This document shows, one piece after another, positions 52,807 through 60,682 of a stretch of 64,000 nt of DNA. This stretch comes from Herpetosiphon gulosus (lineage in GTDB: Bacteria > Chloroflexota > Chloroflexia > Chloroflexales > Herpetosiphonaceae), in assembly GCF_039545135.1 (NCBI RefSeq), contig NZ_BAABRU010000001.1:404824-468823 (forward strand), written 5' to 3'. The notes below the pieces were generated by a model that was not told the origin of the DNA, ran no database searches, and was given only the letters and a program-made list of their open reading frames with translations. A program made the translations under genes and the position numbers. The first letter of the stretch is position 1; each line of letters begins with the position of its first letter.

Positions 52807-53139
52807 ATGGCCCACGGTCATGATGAACACGCCCCAACCGAACACGAAGCGCATCACAGCCATGCTAAGTTGTATGTGATCATTTTCTTTGTCTTGTTGG
52901 TGATGACGGGGATTGAAATTGCCCTGCCGATCATCAACAAAGCTGAGATTATGGCCAAACAATTAGAAGTCGCATTGTTGCTTGGATTGATGACAATCAA
53001 AGGCGCAATTGTGATGATGTTCTATATGCACCTTAAAGGCGATCGCCGCATGTTTGGGACGCTGTTTGTCTTCCCAATTGTGTGTGTGCTGTTGATGATG
53101 TTGGGCTTCTTTGCCCTGTTCCAACCTGTATTGTGGTAA
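52807..53139 (+). CDS. caa3-type cytochrome oxidase subunit IV
   Basis: 110 residues. A His-rich N-terminus (HGHDEHAPTEHEAHHSHAK) and three transmembrane helices, including LLGLMTIKGAIVMMFYMHLKGD, the signature of the small caa3 subunit IV family. AAGGAG site 8 bases before ATG. The His-rich stretch might bind copper, by inference. Confidence 0.9.
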   Translation: MAHGHDEHAPTEHEAHHSHAKLYVIIFFVLLVMTGIEIALPIINKAEIMAKQLEVALLLGLMTIKGAIVMMFYMHLKGDRRMFGTLFVFPIVCVLLMMLGFFALFQPVLW

Positions 53140-53143
53140 GCAA

Positions 53144-53956
53144 ATGAATGACTGGACGCTTGATTGGCCGCTGCTTTTTGGCTTAATCGCCGCAACAGTT
53201 GGCTATCTCTGGGCAGTTGGCCCAGGTCGCAAGCGCCTAGGCGGGCCAGCAGCCTTCCCAGTCGGGAAGGCTGTTGCCTTCTTAAGTGGCTTGTTAGCCC
53301 TTGGTTTGTCGATCATGTCGCCAATTGGCATTTGGGCCGATCGCTATCTCTTTACGATGCACATGGTTCAACATATGATTTTGACCATGTTTTGTGCCCC
53401 GATGTTGTTAATTGGCATCCCTGAGTGGCTGCTGCGGCCATTGGTGCAATTGCCATGGGTCTATACCATTGTGCGCTTTGCCGTTAATCCAATTGTGGCA
53501 TTTAGTGCCTTTAATATTTCCTTCAATGGCTGGCACTTTCCCCAATTCTACGATTTGGCCTTGCGCAACGAACTGGTGCACATTCTCGAACACCAAATGA
53601 TGATGGGCAGCGCAATTTTGTTGTGGGCACCATCGCTGATTCCTTTGCCAGAATTACGCTCATCGTATCCGGTGCAAATGCTCTATTACTTTGTGAATTC
53701 AATTATCCCAACGATTTTGGGTGCCTTGATTACCTTTGCTGATAGTGTTTTGTACCCAACCTACGAGCTAGCGCCACGGATTTGGGGCATCAGTGCGATC
53801 GCCGATCAACAAATTGGCGCGTTGATTATGTGGATTCCTGGTGGCTCGATTTTTATCCTTGCCATTACCATCGCTTTTTTCAAGTGGATGAACCGCGAGG
53901 ATGAAGAACAAAGCCTGCCGAGCATCGCCGACCAAAAAGCCGCTGCTCGCCAGTAA
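53144..53956 (+). CDS. ctaG: Cytochrome oxidase assembly factor CtaG (caa3 type)
   Basis: 270 residues with about seven transmembrane helices. MHMVQHMILTMFCAPMLLIGIPEWLLRP and HILEHQMMMGSAILLWAP, with membrane His/Met residues, match the Bacillus-type CtaG (DUF1404-like) family, needed for oxidase assembly and probably CuB delivery. Four bases after the subunit IV stop, last gene of the operon. Confidence 0.9.
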   Translation: MNDWTLDWPLLFGLIAATVGYLWAVGPGRKRLGGPAAFPVGKAVAFLSGLLALGLSIMSPIGIWADRYLFTMHMVQHMILTMFCAPMLLIGIPEWLLRPLVQLPWVYTIVRFAVNPIVAFSAFNISFNGWHFPQFYDLALRNELVHILEHQMMMGSAILLWAPSLIPLPELRSSYPVQMLYYFVNSIIPTILGALITFADSVLYPTYELAPRIWGISAIADQQIGALIMWIPGGSIFILAITIAFFKWMNREDEEQSLPSIADQKAAARQ

Positions 53957-53973
53957 AACCTAATCATTCAAGG

Positions 53974-54004
53974 CGCATTGGCTTGCAATGCGTCTGCGCT
54001 TTTT
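53974..54004. terminator. Terminator of the oxidase operon
   Basis: CGCATTG (53974-53980) pairs with CAATGCG (53986-53992), followed at 54000-54004 by TTTTT. It lies between convergent ctaG and arsM. Confidence 0.65.
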
Positions 54005-54830
54005 AGGCCTGTTTATGCGCCCGAATCAAGCACGATGTAAAGCGTTCAGCCAATTGCTGACCTTGCAAATCGCTTAATCCCGCCAATTCCTCAGGCAACT
54101 TGCCGCCAATATCATCTAAACTATAACGATGGGTTACCTCGAAACTAATCTGTTGAAAGCCTGCTTGCTCCAAAAATTGTTGATATTGCTCACGGGTTGG
54201 TGCACCTGCAACACAACCAGCCCAATTCATGGCTGCCCGTAAACTGGCTTCAGGCAAGGGGAAATCAGCCAAACTGCCATCGATCACAATATCGGAGATT
54301 GCCATATAGCCACCAACTTTGAGCACGCGATAAGCCTCACGCAATGCCATGCCTTTATCGGGAGCCAAATTGATCACGCAGTTGGAGATAATCACATCGA
54401 CCTGCTCATTCTCAAGTGGCAGTTGCTCAATATCGCCCTTCAAAAAAGCTACGTTTTCAATCTGGGCTTTATTGGCATTCTTACGGGCCAAATCGAGCAT
54501 GGCATCGGTCATATCAACCCCATACACAAAGCCCGTTGGCCCAACTTGTTTGGCAGCGAGCAATACATCTAACCCGCCACCAGAGCCAAGATCAAGCACG
54601 ACTTGGCCTGGTTGCAAAGCGGCCCGTACAACCGGATTGCCACAGCCACGCGTGCTGTTGACAGCGGTTACGGGCAAATCGGCGGTTGCTGTATCACGGT
54701 AGAGCGTGCTGCTCAGCGAAATATCATGGCTGGTGCTGCAACAACTGGTTTTTGGCTGCTCCTGCTGAACTTGCTCGGCCCATTCGCCGTAATAGGCTTG
54801 GACTGTGGCTTTAATCGATTGATCGTTCAT
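54003..54830 (-). CDS. arsM: Arsenite S-adenosylmethionine methyltransferase
   Basis: 275 residues. A Cys pair CC at 30-31, SAM-binding VLDLGSGGGLDVLLAA, VYGVDMTDAM, and the conserved As(III)-binding cysteines in ISNCVINL and WAGCVAGA. These mark ArsM, which methylates arsenite to (volatile) methylarsenicals. The C-terminal tail (LAERFTSCLIRAHK) carries one more Cys. A palindromic operator (54845-54860) lies just upstream of its AAGGAA site. No arsenite efflux pump gene is in the cluster, so methylation seems to be the local detoxification route. Confidence 0.95.
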   Translation of the reverse strand: MNDQSIKATVQAYYGEWAEQVQQEQPKTSCCSTSHDISLSSTLYRDTATADLPVTAVNSTRGCGNPVVRAALQPGQVVLDLGSGGGLDVLLAAKQVGPTGFVYGVDMTDAMLDLARKNANKAQIENVAFLKGDIEQLPLENEQVDVIISNCVINLAPDKGMALREAYRVLKVGGYMAISDIVIDGSLADFPLPEASLRAAMNWAGCVAGAPTREQYQQFLEQAGFQQISFEVTHRYSLDDIGGKLPEELAGLSDLQGQQLAERFTSCLIRAHKQA

Positions 54831-54844
54831 GATCTATTCCTTCC

Positions 54845-54860
54845 ATTGAAAAAATTCAAT
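54845..54860 (-). promoter_or_regulatory. ArsR-type operator before arsM
   Basis: ATTGAAAAAATTCAAT: half-sites ATTGAA and TTCAAT separated by 4 bases, 15 bases before the arsM ATG. The identical 16-mer precedes arsN2, and a near copy precedes arsR. Confidence 0.75.
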
Positions 54861-54876
54861 CTTGCTAGCAAAAAAA

Positions 54877-55299
54877 TCAAACTAAGTGTTTAACCATCAA
54901 GGTTGCGCTGCTACAAATGCTGCCCCACTGCACTGAGGCATGCAAGCGCGAATCGGCCTCGGCTCGTTCGATTGGCTGGTAGCCGTGAGCAGCAAAAAAT
55001 TTTGCCGCGCTGGTGGTTAAAAGATAGAGTGTTTGCAAGCCCTGTTGTTGTGCTTGTTGCTCCAAAGCCGCCAGCAACGCCGCACCCAAGCCTTGGTTTT
55101 GGCGATCTGGCGTAACTGCGACCGAGCGCAATAAGCCAATCTCGCCATACAACTCAAGTGCCCCACCCGCTTGTAGATTGGCGTTTTGCCACCAGCCATA
55201 GGCCTGGGCCATGGCTAAACCTTCGTTGTCCAACCCGACTGTGTTCAATAAATGCTCGAATATTGGTTGTTGATCTGAGGTGATTGGTTCAAGTTGCAT
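54877..55299 (-). CDS. arsN2: ArsN2-like GNAT acetyltransferase
   Basis: 140 residues. GNAT fold with LLRSVAVTPDRQNQGLGAALLAALE (motif A, acetyl-CoA loop Q-x-x-G-x-G), LYLLTTSAAKFFAAHGYQPIER, and the tail WGSICSSATLMVKHL with a Cys, as in the ArsN2 group common in arsenic islands. The substrate of ArsN2 is not settled. The gene lies between arsR and arsM and has its own operator 11 bases upstream of ATG. Confidence 0.85.
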   Translation of the reverse strand: MQLEPITSDQQPIFEHLLNTVGLDNEGLAMAQAYGWWQNANLQAGGALELYGEIGLLRSVAVTPDRQNQGLGAALLAALEQQAQQQGLQTLYLLTTSAAKFFAAHGYQPIERAEADSRLHASVQWGSICSSATLMVKHLV

Positions 55300-55309
55300 A
55301 GGCCATCCT

Positions 55310-55325
55310 ATTGAAAAAATTCAAT
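55310..55325 (-). promoter_or_regulatory. ArsR-type operator before arsN2
   Basis: A second exact copy of ATTGAAAAAATTCAAT, in the short arsR-arsN2 gap. Confidence 0.75.
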
Positions 55326-55353
55326 TCAAAAGCCAAAAAAAGCTAGCCCAAGG

Positions 55354-55713
55354 CTAGCGATTCCAAGTATCCAAGTGGCGGTTGATGCGAGCTTTGAGGC
55401 TGGCAAGGCGTTCGCGTTCAACCCGATAATAGGCCCAAGGCCCACGTCGTTCGCAACTAACCAAGCCAGCCTCGCGCAACAACTTGAGATGATACGAGAC
55501 AGTTGGCTGTTTGACCGCGACCGCCGCCTCCAGATCGCAGACGCACACATCGTCAGTTGAGTTTGTCAGCAGCGTCAGCAATTGCACCCGCACCGGATGC
55601 GCGAACACCTGAAAATCGGCGCTAATCGCTTCGGCTTCAGTTTCGTTCAAGCCAGCGCTGGTGGACGCACAGCAGCCCGTGGTTTGGGCAATCAGTTCAA
55701 TAATGCCAGTCAT
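55354..55713 (-). CDS. arsR: Arsenic-responsive ArsR repressor
   Basis: 119 residues. Winged helix with VFAHPVRVQLLTLL, DVCVCDLEAAVAVKQPTVSYHLKLLREAGLV and the GPWAYYRV wing. The CVC pair (C57, C59) is the classical As(III) site of ArsR; an extra N-terminal pair C14-C15 is unusual and may add a third thiol. GGAGG precedes the ATG. Its own operator overlaps the -35 box, so self-repression is expected. Confidence 0.93.
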   Translation of the reverse strand: MTGIIELIAQTTGCCASTSAGLNETEAEAISADFQVFAHPVRVQLLTLLTNSTDDVCVCDLEAAVAVKQPTVSYHLKLLREAGLVSCERRGPWAYYRVERERLASLKARINRHLDTWNR

Positions 55714-55731
55714 AATTCAGCCTCCACGAGC

Positions 55732-55761
55732 ACTATAGCACGCTTATCGAATTAATTCAAT
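55732..55761 (-). promoter_or_regulatory. Promoter and operator of arsR
   Basis: Minus strand TTGAAT (55755-55760), a 17-base spacer and TATAGT (55732-55737). The operator ATCGAATTAATTCAAT (55746-55761) covers the -35 box. Confidence 0.7.
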
Positions 55762-55842
55762 CTTATGGTGCTTAATTTTTCAGGGCGAATTTGGCTCATC
55801 AATCCATCGTAAGGCTGATTTGAATAGCTATCAAATATTTTA

Positions 55843-55869
55843 TTATTCAATTATCTAATTATTGAATAA
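55843..55869. promoter_or_regulatory. Inverted repeat before the ArsR-DUF2087 gene
   Basis: TTATTCAAT, a 9-base spacer, then ATTGAATAA. It uses the same hexamer half-sites as the ars operators but in the opposite order, and lies 17 bases before the ATG. Confidence 0.6.
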
Positions 55870-55885
55870 ATTAGTGAGAAATATC

Positions 55886-57175
55886 ATGCAACTTCAAACA
55901 TCGGCAGTCGCTGATAGCCTTAATACGCTGCAATTGCTCAATCGTGCAGCAACGATTCGTGGAGCTTCGGCCTGGGTTCAACGGACGGCGCAGGCGCTCA
56001 GCGCTAAGGAATTGGCCGATAATCAATTGGTAGCAAGTTTGAGTTTTGGCTTGTTGCCGCAAAACGCTAGCCAAACCATGGACGAGTTTTTGGCCGAGCT
56101 AGGCAGCACTGAGCCAAATCAATGGGTTGCCCAAATTCAACAACACCTGCTTGAACTGAGCGCGAGCACTGGGCCACTTACCAGCGAACGGCTATGGCAG
56201 GCCTTGCGTAATGCGGGCATTTATAGCGAGCTAGCGACCCAACAAGAACTTTTGGCGGCGATGCAACAGCCAGCTCAATTGTTGGCGCGGGTGTGCCAAC
56301 ACCTTGAACATATGTGGCAAACCTGGTTCAAAGCCGAGTGGCAACAAGCCCAAACTGCCATCAGCCAACTCAATCGCCAGCTTCAGGCCCAAGTTCCTAA
56401 TGAAGCCGCACTCAAAGGTTTTCGCCAAAGCTTAGGCTATGCAGTTAATCAAGAGTGGCAGCAGTTGCAGGAGCAACGCCAAATTGTACTGTTTGCAGCA
56501 ATCCAAAATGGCAGCCTAACGACATTCTTGGCTGATCGTCAGCGTTTGTGGGTTGGCATTGGTTTTGGCATGAGTAACGAGCTTCAGCCACGGATTATCA
56601 GTCGCAACGAGTTATTATTTCGCTTGCAAGCGCTAGCCGATGCCGCACGGATTCAAATTATGGAGCTTTTGGCCCAGGGCGAATTGTCGGCTCAAGCGAT
56701 TATCAGCCAAACTCAACTGCCGCAATCGAGTGTTTCGCGCCATTTGAATATTCTGCGCAATGCTGGCTTTGTGCAGGAGCGGCGGGCGGGTGGCGCAACC
56801 AAGAGCTATCGCTTAGTCACAAGCCACATTGGGGCAACCTTTGCGGCGCTTGAGCAAGCCTTGAATCAAGCAAGCCCAAGCCAAATCAGCTCGGCTCAAT
56901 CAGAATCAGCAGTGCCAGCCAGCATTCAACGCTTTTTCAATCGCGAGGGGCGCATGGTCACTTGGCCGAGCAAACATATCGATCGGATTCCAATTTTGGC
57001 GTATTTTGCGGCGCAATTTGAGCTTGGTCGCGAATATAGCGAACGCGAAATTAACGAGGTACTCAAGCCGCATACTGGCAGCGATGTGGCCAACCTACGG
57101 CGCTATTTGATCGATGTCAAGCTGTTCGAACGCGATGGGACTGGCTCACGTTATTGGCGTAAAAACGAAGAATAG
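55886..57175 (+). CDS. ArsR-type regulator with C-terminal DUF2087
   Basis: 429 residues. The N-terminal ~225 residues are helical and unrecognised (Gln-rich). An ArsR-type winged helix follows (RLQALADAARIQIMELLAQGELSAQAIISQTQLPQSSVSRHLNILRNAGFVQERR, about 245-310). The C-terminal ~75 residues match DUF2087 (GRMVTWPSKHIDRIPILAYFAAQFELGREYSEREINEVL...DVANLRRYLIDVKLFERDGTGSRYWR). No metal-binding Cys pair is present, so the inducer is not likely a thiol-binding metal. It is divergent from arsR and has its own inverted repeat. ATG 55886 was chosen over TTG 55862. Confidence 0.82.
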   Translation: MQLQTSAVADSLNTLQLLNRAATIRGASAWVQRTAQALSAKELADNQLVASLSFGLLPQNASQTMDEFLAELGSTEPNQWVAQIQQHLLELSASTGPLTSERLWQALRNAGIYSELATQQELLAAMQQPAQLLARVCQHLEHMWQTWFKAEWQQAQTAISQLNRQLQAQVPNEAALKGFRQSLGYAVNQEWQQLQEQRQIVLFAAIQNGSLTTFLADRQRLWVGIGFGMSNELQPRIISRNELLFRLQALADAARIQIMELLAQGELSAQAIISQTQLPQSSVSRHLNILRNAGFVQERRAGGATKSYRLVTSHIGATFAALEQALNQASPSQISSAQSESAVPASIQRFFNREGRMVTWPSKHIDRIPILAYFAAQFELGREYSEREINEVLKPHTGSDVANLRRYLIDVKLFERDGTGSRYWRKNEE

Positions 57176-57392
57176 GTATAAGGGATCAGGGGATAGGGGT
57201 CAGGAGCACAAAGGACACGAAGAATGATTTAGCCACGAATTGCACGAATTTCACCAATTATTCTTCTCTATCCCTAAGCTTGTTGTCTGACCCCTGATCT
57301 CGCGTCTTTTTTGCCTGATGTCTTTATCCCTCATCCTTTATCAATGCTCTGCGCCTCTGCGTTAAAGCTAACCCCTGACCCCTACCCCTTGG
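57176..57392. repeat. Intergenic repeat block
   Basis: Modules: AAGGGATCAGGGGATAGGGG, GCCACGAATTGCACGAATTT, CCCTGATC, CTCTGCGCCTCTGCGTTAA, ACCCCTGACCCCTACCCCTT. The same families as elsewhere; no gene seen. Confidence 0.6.
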
Positions 57393-58454
57393 TTACTTCT
57401 TGCGGAATAGAAAAATATATTCGTGTTTGAAGATATAAAAACCGCCGACCAAAGCCCGATAGCGCCACAGCTCTTTTTGGTGGCGCTTGCCAGTGGTTTC
57501 TTCAAAATTTTTGACGATAATACTTTTGAGTTGAAAGCCTTGCTGTTGCACAACTTCCATGGTGCGAAATCCGAGGGCTACCCACTCGCCATGCATATAT
57601 TTATCGCCGATAATTACCGCGAGATGCCGACCGCGTTGCAGAACTGGCTTGACTTGAGCCACCGCCGCCGCCATTTGGTCCAGAAAATCCTCGACTGAAG
57701 GCGCATTGGATAAATCGCGTTCATCGTCGCTGAAGTTGATAATATCAAAATAGGGCGGGTGCATAATTGCTAGCTGCACATAACGCTGGCCATAATCTGC
57801 CAATACGCTTTGCCAATTGATTGTTGTGCAATCGCCATGCACCGAACGCGCAACAATCGCCAGCGGATTTGGCTCGCGTTCAACGGCTTGGTTGGCATAC
57901 TCGACCATATGCGGTTGTAGCTCAACCCCCAATACATTGCGGCCCAAGCGTTGACCTTCGATCAAACTTGTGCCCGAGCCAGCAAAAGTATCGATCACCC
58001 AATCACCTTGTTTGGTATAACGCCGCATCAACTGATTGGGAATTTGCGGCACAAAATTGCCCCAATAGCCCGCCGAATGCACTCCCGAGCCATCGCGACG
58101 ATCGATCATCCACAGGCTATCGGTGTTAATATCGTCGTATTCCTTCCAACGATTGAGGTTAATATCGTTGATCGCGGTGGTGCGCACGGTGGCGATGCTG
58201 CGAGCCAGCCGATCGATATAGTAATGTGCTCGTTCGAGAGTCTGAGCCTCGCTAATTTGCTGCAACTCACCTAACAAAAAAGCATAATCAAACGCGATAC
58301 TCTCAGCCTGATCAGCGACCCCATCGGCATAATCGGCCAAGTGCGAGGTAGTAGCGAGAATACTAGCGCGGAGTGCGACGAGGGCTGTGAGATCACGCCA
58401 ACCAGCCAGAAGATTGAGCAAACGTGGTTTGCGAAACCAAAGCAACCGATCCAT
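57393..58454 (-). CDS. Orphan DNA methyltransferase (N4-cytosine/N6-adenine type)
   Basis: 353 residues. SAM-binding motif I is DTFAGSGTSLIEG (about 155-167) and catalytic motif IV is MHPPYFDI (about 231-238, a P-P-Y/W type). WGNFVPQIPNQLMRRYTKQGDWVID just before motif I is a motif X-like segment. The order X-I-IV suggests a permuted arrangement of the 'gamma'-like kind; the N-terminal ~125 residues are helical and may read the target. No restriction enzyme gene is adjacent. Herpetosiphon is a classic source of restriction enzymes, so loss of a partner or a regulatory role are both possible. ATG 58454 or 58466. Confidence 0.83.
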   Translation of the reverse strand: MDRLLWFRKPRLLNLLAGWRDLTALVALRASILATTSHLADYADGVADQAESIAFDYAFLLGELQQISEAQTLERAHYYIDRLARSIATVRTTAINDINLNRWKEYDDINTDSLWMIDRRDGSGVHSAGYWGNFVPQIPNQLMRRYTKQGDWVIDTFAGSGTSLIEGQRLGRNVLGVELQPHMVEYANQAVEREPNPLAIVARSVHGDCTTINWQSVLADYGQRYVQLAIMHPPYFDIINFSDDERDLSNAPSVEDFLDQMAAAVAQVKPVLQRGRHLAVIIGDKYMHGEWVALGFRTMEVVQQQGFQLKSIIVKNFEETTGKRHQKELWRYRALVGGFYIFKHEYIFLFRKK

Positions 58455-58536
58455 GCAATCACCCATGAAGAATTCTCAAGCGGGGCTGGTTTGTGCAACC
58501 AACCCCGACAAACGTTTACTGTGCGAGATGCTTATT

Positions 58537-60042
58537 TTACAACGAATAGAGTTCGCCGTATTTGGTGCGGAGATAGCGAATATACGGCTCGATGCTGAGG
58601 TCTTGACCTGTAACTTTGCGGATTAAGGTTGGCACGCTGTATTTGCGGCCATGAACGTACATGTTCGATTTCAGCCAATTGTGCAGGTTGGCAAATTGAC
58701 CTTGGCTAATTTCGGTTGGTACATTGGGGTTGGCTTGCACAGCAGCATCAAAAACTTGAGCGCTGAGGATATTGCCCAAAGTATAGCCTTGGAACGAGCC
58801 ACCGATAATCCCACCATACCAGTGGACATCTTGCAGCACACCATCGCGATTATCAGGGGCGGTAATGCCCAGATCGCTGCGATAGCGTTCGTGCCAAGCT
58901 TCGGGTAAATCGCGAATGGCCAATTTCCCTTCGAGCAAGGCCAATTCCAAATCGAAGCGAATCATGACGTGCAAGTTGTAGGTCACTTCGTCCGAATCGG
59001 TGCGAATCAACGAGCGCTGGACTTTGTTGATCGCCCGATAGAAGGTATCCAAATCGACCTTACCTAGTTGGTTGGGGAAGGTGGCCTGAGCTTTGGGATA
59101 AGCATATTGCCAGAAGGCGCGACTGCGACCAACCACATTTTCCCATAAACGCGATTGTGATTCGTGAGTGCCAGCCGAAGCGCCGCTAGCCAATGGGGTA
59201 TTTTCGTAGGCTGGATTTACGCCCAACTCATAGACGGCATGCCCAGTTTCGTGAATTGTGCTAAACAAGCCATCGCTCAAATCGTTTTCACGGAAGCGGG
59301 TGGTGATGCGCACATCGCCAATCGAGAACTTGGTCATAAAGGGATGATGGGTTTTATCTTGGCGACCGCGTTCGAAGTCGTAGCCGATTTCGCGAATTAA
59401 GCTCTCGCCAAAGGCCAATTGCTCGGCTTCGGGATAGTGTTGCAACAAACAGCTATCATCAGCGGCTGGTTGCTCGGTGATGGTTTTGACCAACGGTACG
59501 AGTTGTTCGCGCAAGGGGCCAAAAATCTCACGAATTTTGGCAACGGTCATGCCTTGATCGGCCATGTCGATCAGTGGATCGGCGATATGTTCGCTGGGGC
59601 CGAAAAATTCAGCATAGCGGCGGCTGAGATCAAGGGTTTTTTCGAGCAAGGGAGCGACTGAAGCGAAGTCGTTGTTGGGGCGAGCTTGAGTCCAAGCGGT
59701 ATAGGTTTTGGCCACGTGCGAATACAATTCAGCAATAAACTCGCTGGGCACACGCACCGCTTGGTCATAATCGCGCTTGGTTACCAATACCAAGGCTGCA
59801 TCATCCGATTCAGGATCTTGCTGTTCTGCCCAAGGCACGAGCTGTTCAAGCAAGCGACCAACTTCGGGAGCAGTCGCATGCTCGTGGGCTAAGCGGCTGA
59901 GCGTAGCCATTTGGCGACCACGAGCTTCGGCCCCTCCAGCAGGCATGTAGGTGCTTTGATCCCAATTTAACACAGCGCTAGCATACGATAAATCTTGAGC
60001 AACCCCAATTTTTTCCTTCAAATCAGCTAATTGTTCTTGCAT
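58537..60042 (-). CDS. M32 metallocarboxypeptidase (carboxypeptidase Taq)
   Basis: 501 residues, the family length. The HEXXH zinc site is TIHETGHAVYELG (His near 263 and 267), with the third ligand Glu in GTHESQSRLWENVVGRS. N-terminal YASAVLNWDQSTYMPAGGAEARGRQMATLSRLAHE and C-terminal YTLGNILSAQVFDAA, KYSVPTLIRKVTG are family hallmarks. Cytoplasmic, removes C-terminal residues from peptides, zinc- or cobalt-dependent. Confidence 0.96.
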   Translation of the reverse strand: MQEQLADLKEKIGVAQDLSYASAVLNWDQSTYMPAGGAEARGRQMATLSRLAHEHATAPEVGRLLEQLVPWAEQQDPESDDAALVLVTKRDYDQAVRVPSEFIAELYSHVAKTYTAWTQARPNNDFASVAPLLEKTLDLSRRYAEFFGPSEHIADPLIDMADQGMTVAKIREIFGPLREQLVPLVKTITEQPAADDSCLLQHYPEAEQLAFGESLIREIGYDFERGRQDKTHHPFMTKFSIGDVRITTRFRENDLSDGLFSTIHETGHAVYELGVNPAYENTPLASGASAGTHESQSRLWENVVGRSRAFWQYAYPKAQATFPNQLGKVDLDTFYRAINKVQRSLIRTDSDEVTYNLHVMIRFDLELALLEGKLAIRDLPEAWHERYRSDLGITAPDNRDGVLQDVHWYGGIIGGSFQGYTLGNILSAQVFDAAVQANPNVPTEISQGQFANLHNWLKSNMYVHGRKYSVPTLIRKVTGQDLSIEPYIRYLRTKYGELYSL

Positions 60043-60298
60043 TTGATTCTCCTACACAGGTGGCACGATTGTGCAACGGCGCACACTCGCTCAGTCATTA
60101 TAATTCAATTCAGCGCTAGCTGAGAACCAATTTGACGCATTGCAGCGATCAGCTGAAGTGCCCTCAACCTTGTGAGTAGTGATTTGTTTGGAATGGGGGA
60201 ATACCTAGACAGCTAAAACGCGCAACTATTTAGCCCAAACCAAACAAATCTAATGATCTGCGTCAAGAATTGAGCGTAGCTGCGGTTGATTCAAATAG

Positions 60299-60372
60299 GC
60301 CAAACGTATGATACGCCTTGGTACTATTAGGGGGAGCGAACTCCTCCCTTGATGGTAGTGAAACTGCCTAGG
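60299..60372 (+). ncRNA. Possible structured leader RNA
   Basis: Nested complementary segments in the ~430-base gap: CCTTGG (60316-60321) with CCTAGG (60367-60372), ACTATT with GGTAGT, and AGGGGGAG-CGAA-CTCCTCCC. CCTTGG can alternatively close an upstream hairpin (CCAA with TTGG, and CGTAT-G-ATACG). Mutually exclusive pairings suggest a switch. No known riboswitch class was recognised; GAGTATG-T-CATACTC (60427-60441) further on may be an operator. Beyond these, the gap shows nothing. Confidence 0.3.
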
Positions 60373-60475
60373 TAACCCATAAATCAAGTCCTATAGTCCT
60401 GTTATTCCTAGTTGCGCGAACCGACCGAGTATGTCATACTCAAGAATAACCATTTTTCCCAACGGGTCTTTTACT

Positions 60476-60682
60476 ATGCAACGATCACTACCATCTGCGA
60501 AACAGCTTGGCGTAGCTGCCTTTGCAACGTTGATTTTGGGCATTATCTTGCTGTATGCAGGAGCCTTAACCATCGCACCACTGGCTTTGCTGGGTTTTGT
60601 CGTGTTATCAATAGTGGCAATGGTATCGCTCACCGCCCACGACATAGAAGATACCATTCGACAGAAAGGGCGTTCAGAATGA
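60476..60682 (+). CDS. Small membrane protein
   Basis: 68 residues with two hydrophobic helices (LGVAAFATLILGIILLYAGALTI and LALLGFVVLSIVAMVSL) and a polar tail (TAHDIEDTIRQKGRSE). Its stop overlaps the ATG of the STAS protein (ATGA), which supports it being real. The ATG at 60476 lacks a clear site; an in-frame ATG at 60431 is possible. Function unknown. Confidence 0.6.
   Translation: MQRSLPSAKQLGVAAFATLILGIILLYAGALTIAPLALLGFVVLSIVAMVSLTAHDIEDTIRQKGRSE

Noticed and set aside
53111..53143. Earlier start of ctaG inside the subunit IV gene
   Set aside because: The extra residues are a shadow of subunit IV codons; MNDWTLDW at 53144 begins the conserved protein.
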